NCBI GenBank assembly: GCA_017979445.1
Contig: CM030706.1
Span: 28,184,493 to 28,248,492, forward strand
Source: Akebia trifoliata
Lineage: Eukaryota; Streptophyta; Magnoliopsida; Ranunculales; Lardizabalaceae
Direction of reading: 5' to 3'
Length of the DNA: 64,000 bases
The notes beneath the pieces were generated by a model. It was not told the origin of the DNA, did not search any database, and saw nothing but the letters and a program-made list of their open reading frames with translations. The translations under genes were made by a program, and so were the position numbers. The stretch's first letter is position 1. Each line of letters begins with the position of its first letter. This document shows positions 47,342 through 56,772 of this stretch, piece after piece.

Positions 47342-49068
47342 TAAAAGCGCCCTCGATCCGCGGGGTGCGCGGATCCGCTTTTGACCCTTGAGGTTTGGGA
47401 GTCGCCACCTAGTTGTTAAGGTCTAGGAACCAAACTGACTCTAAAAAAGGCAAACTAATCTAGGAAAGAGAAAAAGAGTCTGGGGATCACATTACGGGGT
47501 TGGAAGGTGTTAGGCACCAACCACGCCCGGCCAAAGCCGGTCTCTACCAACTTCCCAAATAAATCACATTGCTAAAAACCTAGATAAAAATAAAAATAAA
47601 AAATTTTATACCTTTCCGATAGCAAGGATTTTTCTCCCTTAGATCTGACAAAAATAGCTCCTTGTACCGTACTCCCTTGCTTCGTTCTGTCTCCGGATTT
47701 GATTTCAGATCTCCGAGATCAAGGTATCTCCTTGTTTTTTGATCTGAATTCTTCAAGTTTGTTGCGGATTTGGGGGTGTTTTTTGAGGGCTTTTAGGTGT
47801 TTTCTAGGCTAAAATTGAAGGAGGGATGTTAAGTAAGGAGTTGGGGCTCCAAAACTAGGGTTTATGGGAGGCTAGGAGGGCTTCTAGACCTATTTCTCTT
47901 AGGGTTTATGATTTGATACGAAAATAGGGTGTGAGCACCTCTATTTATAGATGTTTTTCGGGGTTGATTTGGATAGAGTTAGTATTTAATTAGAGTTCTT
48001 TTAATTAGAGTTGTGTTTTTAGTTAGACTTGTTTTAGGTAGAATTGTGTTTTAATTAGAATTATTTTAAGTAGAATTGTTTTTAAGTTAGAACTCTATTA
48101 GATAGAGTTATTATTTAATTAGAATTCTATTATGACTTTTGGTCTTATTTGATTGACTTTTAATGTTTTGACTTTAGTCTTAATTGATTGACTTTTAATA
48201 TCTTGACTTTAGTCTTGCTTAATTGACTTTAATTTTGACTTTAGTCTCACTTGATTGACTTTAATACCTTGACTTTAGTCTTGCTTGATTTACTTTTAAT
48301 TTTTGGAGAACCCCCCTCTAAAATATCTTTAATTCTTTGGACCCCCAAATGGAGGGGTCCTTAAAGAAATATCTCACGAACCCTCAACAATTTTACTGAA
48401 AACCCGATTGATCGATTTCTTCGGTTCAAAATTTTAAATTAATTTCATTAATGTTTCACTTTAATTATTTAATGTTTTATTTATTAATTTCGAATTTTTT
48501 AATTATGAAAATTGTGAAATTACCGTTTTACCCCCGGAGAGGACTTTTCACGTTTTAAGTCGGTTTTTAATGTTCTAGGATGTTTTAGAATCGATTTTTC
48601 ATAAGGAATTCAATAGAAATATTAGTTTGTGTCATTTACGAAATATTTTGTGTGAAATGGTTATGAACTTTATGAGGGGCATTTTCATAATTTTATCAAA
48701 TTCTGTTAAAATTGGTGAAATGATTTATTTGGTTTCGATTTGTTGTTTTATGTATTTGAGAGAGTTTTCCTAAGCGTAACGTAGGCTCTATGGTTGTTTT
48801 GAGGTTAGGGGTATTTTGGTAATTTGATAATTTTTATCGCGAAGTTTCTTTCTGGTCTGCAAGATGATGATTTCTATGTTTCTTGGGTCGTATTTTCCTA
48901 GCGTAGCGTGGTTTCTAAGGTTTTGTCAGTTTGAGATACCTCATCCAGATTTCTGAAACACATCTGGTAACAAAATAAAGCAATGGAATACACATCCATC
49001 ATTGGGAATCATTACGATCGGGTTGACGAGTTGATTAATCAGGCGGATGCAAAAATGAGGTGTCTACA
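47342..49068 (-). repeat. 3' LTR of complete Tat element
   Basis: 1727 bp, minus strand from TGTAGACACCTCATTTTTGC (49068) to GAGGGCGCTTTTA (47342); the last base pair of the usual CA end is changed to TA. A TATA box (CTATAAATAG) is near 47940-47950 and eight TTGACTTT words lie within 48152-48282. Confidence 0.88.
48152..48282 (-). promoter_or_regulatory. W-box array in U3 of the LTR
   Basis: TTGACTTT occurs eight times in about 130 bases with spacers such as TAGTCTTGCTTGA. Relative to the element, the array lies about 200 bases upstream of its TATA box (47940-47950). The same array is at about 57565-57690 in the 5' LTR, upstream of the TATA box at 57371-57380. WRKY-type control, as reported for some stress-induced plant retrotransposons, is a reasonable inference only. 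Confidence 0.5.
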
Positions 49069-49348
49069 GATGCCCCTCTTTGGCAGAGGGTTGAAGCAAA
49101 CTAGATAGCAAATCTATTTTGGTAGATAGTGCGATATCTGAATGCCAAAGCTAGTGACAGTTCATTTTACAGCCTGATTTAGCAATTCGTCGAGGTGTTC
49201 GGATCCTTGAGCGTAAACTCTCCCCGAATTAAAAGGTTGTCAGGTCCTTGAGCGCGAGCTCTCACTACAGTGTCAGATCCTTGAATTTTAAAAAATTCTC
49301 CTTGACTGATATAACAATGTGCAAGTGTGTGATTTAAAATCTAAAATA

Positions 49349-49447
49349 AATTTGAGTAAAATCTGAGCATAATCTGAGTATAAACTGAGCATAATTTGAA
49401 TATAAACTGAGCATAATTTGAATATAATCTGAGTATAAACTGAGCAT
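49349..49447 (-). repeat. 11-bp tandem repeat beside the 34-bp array
   Basis: Read on the plus strand, nine units such as AATCTGAGCAT, AATCTGAGTAT, AAACTGAGCAT and AATTTGAATAT follow each other without gaps, each 11 bases. The last unit is the first 11 bases of the first 34-bp unit. This suggests that the longer unit arose by joining an 11-bp unit to a 23-bp GC-richer segment. Confidence 0.8.
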
Positions 49448-50325
49448 AATTCCGAGAAAACCCTCGACGGCATCTGAGCATAGTTCCGAAAAAACCCTCG
49501 GCGGCATCTGAGCATAGTTCCGAGAAAACCCTTGGCGGTAACTGAGCATAGTTCCGAGAAAACCCTCGGCGGTATCTGGAGCATAGTTCTGAGAAAACCC
49601 TCGACGGCATCTAAGCATAGTTCCGAGAAGACCCTCGGCGGCATCTGAGCATAGTTTGGAGAAAACCCTCGGCGGTAACTGAGCATAGTTTCGAGAAAAC
49701 CCTCAGCGGCATCTGAGCATAGTTCCAAGAAAACCCTTGGTGGTAACTGAGCATAGTTCCGAGAAAACCCTCGGCGGTAACTGAGCATAGTTCCGAAAAA
49801 ACCCTCGGCGGCATCTGAGCATAATTCCGAGAAAACCCTCGGCGGTAACTGAGCATAGTTCCGAGAAAACCCTCGGCGGTAACTGAGCATAATTCCAAGA
49901 AAACCCTTGGCGGCACCTGAGCATAATTCCAAGAAAACCCTTGGCAGCATCTGAGCATAGTTCCGAGAAAACCCTCGGCGGCATCTGAGTATAATTTCGA
50001 GAAAACCCTCGGCGGCATCTGAGCATAGTTCCGAGAAAACCCTCGGCGGTAACTGAGCATAGTTTCGAGAAAACCCTCGGCGGCATCTGAGCATAGTTCT
50101 GAGAAAACCCTCGGCGGTAACTGAGCATAGTTCCGAGAAAACCCTCGGCAGTATCTGAGCATAGTTCCGAAAAAACCCTCGGCGGCATCTGAGCATAGTT
50201 CCGAGAAAATCCTCGGCGGTAACTGAACATAGTTCCGAGAAAACCTTCAGCGGCATCTGAGCATAATTCCAAGAAAACCCTTGGGGTATCTGAGCATAAT
50301 TCCAAGTTAACCCTTGGCGGCAATT
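49440..50325 (-). repeat. 34-bp tandem array, about 26 units
   Basis: Plus-strand unit: CTGAGCATAGTTCCGAGAAA followed by ACCCTCGGCGGTAA (or CAT for TAA). Unit starts are 34 bases apart (for example 49815, 49849, 49883); one unit near 49580 has an extra base. Because 34 is not a multiple of three and the unit lacks stops, all minus-strand frames are open for long stretches, giving up to 385 codons of GFSRNYAQ/PRVFSELCS wording. This is a by-product of the repeat, not evidence for a gene. The array lies between the 3' LTR and the 3' UTR, as tandem arrays do in other Tat elements. Each unit holds a CCGAG...CTCGG hairpin. Confidence 0.9.
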
Positions 50326-50639
50326 AAGCAAAACTTGCAGAGGAATGAATGAATTTTGGGCAAGAATAAACGAATATGGAGAAAATTGATTAGAACGAAT
50401 AAATCTGGAAGATAATGAATCTGGAAGAGAAATGATCGATTCCAAGAATGATTGGACCTGAAAAAGAATCTGGAGAACGAAAGAATGTCATATCTCCTAT
50501 GTGAGATCCAAAATGCTTTTGTTTGAACCTCAAGGATTTATCAAAAAGTTTTATGAATTTAAAACCTGAGTTTTTATTTCTTTTGAACCTCAAGAGTTTT
50601 TTCGAAAAACTATTATCAAGAGGGTAACCTTAAGTTTGC

Positions 50640-51345
50640 GGTTCATATTATTTTTTAGGATTAACATTGCTCGAAGAAAAAATGCCCCTAGTTTGACAAT
50701 GTACGTGGCATTGAAGATAATTGAACACATCATGCAAAAATTAAAAAAAAAATGCCTCTAGTATAAGGGGGGAAAGTTACAAGAAAGAAAATGCCCCTTG
50801 TAAGAAGGTTTGAAATATTTGATTACCACAAGCGCAATAAAGATTCAACTTTTAATTTTCATTAATTTTATTAAAGATTTTGAGTCAGGCTCAAGAGAAC
50901 AAAATATTTTCTTTTGGGACTCATCATAGAATTCACCCTTTTCTCCATTGGTTCACTCGAGGAAGTAAACATTTTCAGATCGATCGTAGACAAGATACTT
51001 GTGGCTTCTAAGTCTATGCTTGGTTTAAACTAAATATTGAACTTGATTATTCGGACTTCTGATGTTTTAGCTCGGACCGCTCTCAGCTTGGGATTTTCTT
51101 CTGTTTTTCTTTGTTGCTCTAACTTTTGCCTAGATCGCCTTTTCAGGTTTTCAATCTAACGAGCTTGCTCTAGTTTTTGCCTAGATCGCCTTTTCAGGTT
51201 TTCGATCTAGCAAGCTTTTCTCTTTTTTTCTTAGCTCTGATTGTTTTCAAAGTTGTCCTTTCAGATTTTTCAACCTTGCGAGCTTGCCTTAATTTTTGTC
51301 TAAGTCGCCCTTTTCGGATTTTCAACTTAGCAGGCTTCATCATTT
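50640..51345 (-). other. 3' UTR of Tat element with minisatellite
   Basis: Matches 35450-36180 of the left copy in inverse orientation, including the G-rich ATGCCCCTAGTTTGAC and AAATGCCCCTTGTA words and the minisatellite at 51075-51345 (TAGATCGCCTTTTCAGGTTT at 51131 and again 51 bases on). Non-coding. Confidence 0.6.
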
Positions 51346-51632
51346 TTTATCTTTTTCTTCTCCTCTGAACTTCTGGAGTTGCTGTCTGATCATGCTTTGC
51401 TATCTTCCTTGACTTCTCGCACGGTACTTAGGAGGACTTTCATGGGTAGGCTTAGGACTGGGTATAAAAAGAAAGGAATTTTGAGGCTCAAAAACCCAAA
51501 TGCCCCTTGTGTGGCATTTCCTTTTAAATTATTTTCTTTTTTCTTAAATTTTCTTCACCATTTTGGATTTCTTTTTCTTTTGAATTATTTCTTTTTATAT
51601 TTTTTCTATGTCGGGGAATCTATATATTTTTT

Positions 51633-51745
51633 TTATTTTGATGTGGTCGGGCCTGAAGTAACTTCTCAGGTTGCCTACGTACCCCAGAATTTTGGGATCA
51701 GACTAAAACGTAGTTCGAACCTTCCCTCCCCTAGGTTAGGTGATA
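51633..51745 (-). other. Conserved 3'-UTR block, second copy
   Basis: The inverse of the block at 35036-35155: GTGGTCGGGCCTGAAGTAAC, TCAGGTTGCCTACGTACCC and CCCTCCCCTAGGTTAGGTGA. It stands out because the flanks between the two copies have diverged far more. Confidence 0.55.
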
Positions 51746-51855
51746 GGCTAAGAAATAAAAGGCACAATATTTTTTTTTTGAAAAGGCTGTAAAGGGCTGA
51801 GAAAGGAGATAATTACTAGGTAGCAGGGAAATTGATTCGGCCAAAGATGGCCTCC

Positions 51856-52740
51856 TTAAATGTAGTACCGTTTGATTTGGTCAAGGTTGGTTGGTTCTGG
51901 TAATTCGATTCCATCATGATCTTGAAGTCTGACAGCTTTTCCTGGTAATATTTCTTTGACGATGAACGGACCTCCCCAATTTGGTTTGAACTTCTCTCTA
52001 GGGTCAAACATAGGTGCCCGATTCTCTTTAAGTACTAAGTCCCCGACTTGTAAGTGACGGGTCTTGATCTGTTTGTCAAATGCACGGGCAACTCTTCTTT
52101 GATAAGCTTGCACGTGATACAAAGCTTTTAGTCATTTTTCTTCGATCAAATTCAATTCTTCATACCGTTGGCGAACCCAATCTGCTTCTGACAACTGACT
52201 TTCTAACAAAACCCTGAGAGACGGAATCTCCATTTCAACTGGCAAGACTGCGTCAATGCCATACACTAAAGAGTAAGGAGTAGCTCCGGTGGAGGATCGA
52301 ATTGAGGTTCGATATGCCCATAATGCAAATGGCAATTTTTCTGACCAATCTCGATGTGATTGACACATTTTTCTGAGGATAGTCTTAATATTCTTATTAG
52401 CTGCTTCGACTGCTCCATTAGTCTGAGGGCGATAAGGAGATGATTTATGATGCCGAATCTTGAACTTTGAACACAGGGTAATCCTTGACTTTGAATTATA
52501 ACCCATCATTAGGGATCAGTTCAAATGGTACCCCCATATTGATTGATAATATGTGATTTGCAACTCAATATGTAGTGAGGATAGTACTGATATATTTTAT
52601 AACATCTCTATCGATATTTTCATCTCATCAAGCGAGCATCTATTCCATGTTGAACAACACCCAAGCTTGCACCTAACATATCCTCATAGGCCCAAGCGAA
52701 CAAGTCTTTTGAAAATTCTGAGAAAATTCATTATCCCCTT
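51856..52740 (-). pseudogene. Tat pol relic: RT lead-in and integrase
   Basis: From the 5' side (minus): FAWAYEDM wording near 52690 (lead-in to reverse transcriptase), soon replaced near 52560-52640 by integrase core sequence (GVPFELI, then KSSPYRPQTNGAVEAANKN). The integrase then runs to LDQIKRYYI and a stop at 51856, interrupted by a single in-frame TGA at 52132-52134 in the EEK...KALYHVQAYQRR region. The RT catalytic domain, RNase H and first part of integrase are absent. The integrase C-terminal part is otherwise well kept. Confidence 0.8.
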
Positions 52741-53094
52741 GTGTTCCTCTAGGGATAGGATGGTTTATATTTGAATCTCTTTAGAAATTTATTTCTGTTC
52801 TGAGGTCAATGACCTTTGCTTTCTTTATTAAAGGTTGAGCCCGACTCTTATCTTCTTGTTCAGAATAGAAATCTATCAAATTATTAGTTAATTCGTTAAT
52901 GCGCTCGAGGTATTAAAAATTTCCTTTACCCGATCAAATTCAGATGGGGCGACAGACACCTCTATAGACTCGATGAACTAACTTAAACTTAATAGGAAAA
53001 AAGTAAACTCAATCTAAGGAAGACATGACCTTGCTAGAAAAAAGGACTCGAGCTAACCTAAATGACTCATGAAAACTCAAGACAAATACCCACA

Positions 53095-53215
53095 CGAGTT
53101 TGATTAGGACTGAGGACTGAGATATTGCTTACAACCGGTAGGATTGAAGCACTATGATCTTTAGAGAACAACTGGATGATGTTGAGAAATTTTGAGGTCA
53201 TTTCTGACTGTTGAC
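53095..53215 (-). pseudogene. Gag start remnant
   Basis: Minus strand: the gag-proximal leader wording (TATCAAGTCAACA) is followed by an ATG near 53206 and a short open stretch of about 35 codons starting MTSKFLN, paralleling the gag start at 32170 of the left copy. Pol-proximal sequence follows within a few hundred bases, so nearly the whole gag is deleted. Confidence 0.5.
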
Positions 53216-53449
53216 TTGATATTGACGTTTACTCTAACTGACCGGATTTACAACCCTAGCTAGACGATGGACGATTGAGCTCAGATACAATGATAACCCT
53301 GTAACCTCTTTGAAGGTGAATTTGACCAAATTCAGTGTCACCCCCTTGATAACATTTTAAATGAACCTTGAGATTTTATTGAATTTTGTGCACCAATCCA
53401 TTAAACAATTCATCCATTCAATGATTATTCAGAAGGAAAATAATTTTAT

Positions 53450-53850
53450 TACACTCTTGAAAATAATGTTTTTATTGAATAATAATTCTGATTATTTTTT
53501 GCAATCATTTTCTTTTTAGAAAAATATATTTTGATAATTTTACAAGGTCCATGCAAAAAACAGATTTTTGGTAAAAAACATATTTCAAAAATTTTCCATG
53601 AAAAAATAGATCTTTTGTAAATCATTTTTCCTTCCTTTTCTTTTCTTTTGGAAAATATTTTTTCTCTGAAAAATAGTTTTTTATTTGGAAAGCATTTTCT
53701 CTTGGAAAATCTTGTTCTTATGGAAAACATTTTCTGGAAAACATTTTTCTTAGAAAACATTATTTTCTAAAGAATAACACTTTTTCTGGAAAATACTTTT
53801 CCTTCGTAAACCATTTTTCTTCTTTGAAAATTTGATTTCTATTTCAATTT
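53450..53850. repeat. Quasi-periodic TTTTCTNGGAAAA tract
   Basis: GGAAAA/GAAAAC words alternate with T runs at irregular spacings of about 14-25 bases. Low complexity; no equivalent was seen in the left copy. Confidence 0.55.
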
Positions 53851-54049
53851 AAATGGTCCAGCCCACCATGATTATTGAATCAGGATGGACTAGGTCATTA
53901 TTGTAAAAGAATGGATTCTTTATTGGGTCGGTGCACCCATTTTAATTTTTAAAAACAACATTTTTGATCCTTGAGGACAATCATACACTCTGATCTCATC
54001 ATTCACATACACTCCTCAATCAAAAGGTTTCATTCGATAAACAACCCGG

Positions 54050-54830
54050 GAACACCCACGATAAGTTCGAGTCGTGACCTACAGGGAAGGTTTCTAGACT
54101 CTAAGCTTACGACGTGCAATGCATTTTTATCTGGCCACCCTTGCCCAAGCACACCTATATACCTTTCGATACGTGGTGACTTGGTTTGATATACCGTATA
54201 GGTGATAATCTAAAACCTCAACTCACTTCTCTGAAGCCAAAAACAGCCAGTTTGATCTCCAGTTGAGAGGTGGCGCACAATGCTGAGCAAGGGCCCACTT
54301 AAATACCTCTCATCTAGAATAGATGTAGTCTATCCCCCTCGTACAGTAGGGCACAGCGGGGCAAGATCTTGCTTAGGCACCGGTTTTGACCAAGAAGTGC
54401 AATTGATATACTTAGATTATCTTTTATACCTACGGGTACGAGTCAAGAGTTGTAGCTTTCATAAATGGTTTAGCATCCCACGGGGGGACCGACCACGTAC
54501 TAGTACTACGTTGGCAATCGGGACATATGACTGTGTGGCTTACAATAGGTCAAAGGCTCAGGTCGCTCCAGCCTGGGTGCATCAATATATCTCTCAGAAT
54601 CACCTGATCAGACGGTATTGATACCCCAGTTTGATATACCCTAAGGTACGTGACTGGAGTTATGGTTTTCATGAATGACGTCGCATCTCCGAAGAGTCCG
54701 GGCCACGCACTAGTGCCACGTTGGCTAAATGGGATGTGTAAGTGAGTAAAACAGTAAACGTGCATGTGGTGTGTGCAAAGCAGGGTGGGGTGTGCCCGGG
54801 GCTTTTTTAAGTAAATGGGCCCATGGATCC
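54050..54830 (-). repeat. Leader repeat units, second copy
   Basis: Inverse of 30780-31600. ACTACGTTGGC and GCCACGTTGGC at 54509 and 54719 are 210 bases apart, the same spacing as in the left copy. Sequence is well conserved compared with the rest of the leader. Confidence 0.7.
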
Positions 54831-56752
54831 AATCAAACCAATCATTACAACATGAATAACATGAATATTTAATTGAAATAAACACTATCCCAATCACATG
54901 AACACTTAATCAAGATCAAAATTATGACCAACATCAAACATGTATTCCAAATGATGCTATGGCATATTAAATAGGCAATTAACATGATTTAATAATATGG
55001 TCCGAATTATTGAAGTAAACTCATAGTTCCAATTCTCCGAAAACAATTTACATGGCTCAATCAAGGTTATTTTGGGGCGACTCAAAATAATTCAAAATTT
55101 CTAAGAATTTCGAATTGAGGGTATAATAATGATCAATGAAATAAAGAGGATGGTTTTATTCATTTTTTTTATTTTTTATTTTTTTAAAAATAAGTTGAGC
55201 CCAATCAAGGAAATTCAGAAAACAAAATAAAATCAAAAGGCAAAAAATATGTTGCTGTTGGTAACATTCAAGATCGGATTTTTTCAATTTTTTTTTTTTT
55301 AAATTTAAAAAAAAAACTTTCTTGTCGATTGAGGGGCTTGATGGGGGTATAAGTCAATAAATTAAACCCCTTAATTGACGGCAAGTTGTCCAAAAATTGT
55401 ATTAAATTTGCCAAATCTGATTTTAACTCTAAACTCTCGATAGATGCTTTCCGATTACTAAAACTTGTAAAATAGAATGAGATTAGCTTAATGGAACAGC
55501 CATGGTATAACGGATTTCTGGAGCTAAATATGATTGACATCCAATGACCACTGTTATTAAATCAATGTTCGGCCATTAATGTTCTTGGTTGTCCAGAACC
55601 GAGAGCAAGAACGAAGGAATAACTGATAACTTCGACAAGTTTAATCAAGCCAAAACACAGAGAGAAACTGAGATTCAAACATATCTTCACCGATATCTTC
55701 ACATCTGAAATCGAGACCAACAGTATCACAAACACGAGTGATCCGAAAAAAACAGCCACCAAAATCGCAACATGAACCGATGTTTGAGTGAAAGAAAAAA
55801 TCGCGAAGTAATCAGGATGAGGGCTAGGATCATAATCCACCTAAATCGATCGGTTTTGAGTGGTTGAACCGATCGGTTTCTGGTTCGAACCAGTCGGTTT
55901 CCAATGAGGATGACGAGATCACCACATTTGAGTCGGTTTTTTTAAAAAATATACTTTGAATCGAAAAAACCAGCGATTTTAATCAAGATAAACACTAATT
56001 GGGCTAAAATTTCAGCCGAGATATCAGAGAGAGAGGAATTCGTTTTTCGTTAAAAACGCTGAACCCAACTGTTTCAATCAACTTAAGAAGATGATGTGGG
56101 AGTGTAAAATGACGTTTTTTGCTTATTACACACCAACCTATAGTTCCTGTGAACAGTACCTAAAAAAAACAAAAACAATTTTTTAAAATCAAAATTTTTT
56201 TAATACCAACCCCATGCTGCTGTAGACAGCACCTCAAAAAAAAAAATAACAAAAAATAGCAAATGGGGATGTCAAAAGGATTATCTTTCATTTTTTAGAC
56301 ATCAACTCCCTTAACCCATTATCATTGTTAATGAAATTTTTTTTTATTTAAAAAATAACAATAAAAATAAAACCAAACAAAAAATAAAAGAACAAATAAT
56401 AAAAAAAATATCGAAGGATACATCATCCCCCAAAAAACTCTATTTAAAAAAAAAATAAAAAAAACAAACCTACATGATTCACTAATCACTACTCCGTCCT
56501 CAATTTAAACTTCTTGATTTTTTTAATTATTTAGGATCATTTTAAATACCCCTCGATTGAGCCACAATAATAAAATAAACAAACATACAAGAGCAGAATA
56601 TTTAGGTTCCAAACACATGATCCAACATTGAGCAATATGATGAGAAAGAAAACTAAAAAAAACAAATAAATAAACAAATAAACTAACCAAACAAATCTAG
56701 ATCATTTTAGCAATACTCCCGTACTTGGGGTTTTTCAAGCTTGATCCTCAAT
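54831..56752 (-). other. Leader of the complete Tat element
   Basis: AT-rich, non-coding. It lacks the XRN-bearing block of the left copy and instead has its own sequence at 55.2-56.1 kb with a 92-codon minus-strand open frame (55840-55562) of hydrophobic character (VAILVAVFFGSLVFVILLV), unrecognised. Near 55850-55900 CCGATCGGTTT words repeat. Confidence 0.45.
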
Positions 56753-56771
56753 GTCCCCAGTGGAGTCGCCA
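56753..56771 (-). other. Primer-binding site, second copy
   Basis: TGGCGACTCCACTGGGGAC on the minus strand, one base after the LTR end GGCGCTTTCA, identical to 28293-28311. Confidence 0.75.
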
Positions 56772-56772
56772 C

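Noticed and set aside
49360..50330. CRISPR array
   Set aside because: Units are contiguous 34-bp repeats without unique spacers, inside a plant retrotransposon.
49288..50445. 385-codon protein with 34-residue repeats, superficially like a pentatricopeptide protein
   Set aside because: The 34-residue period is only three times the 34-bp DNA unit. All three frames on the strand are equally open, and residues do not follow the PPR pattern.
53449..53760. Lysine/phenylalanine-rich 103-codon frame
   Set aside because: Produced by a low-complexity GGAAAA/TTTTC tract; no gene-like composition.
55562..55840. 92-codon hydrophobic frame as an envelope-like or membrane protein of the Tat element
   Set aside because: Lies in the leader, not after pol, where an env-like frame would be expected; no conserved feature and absent from the other copy.
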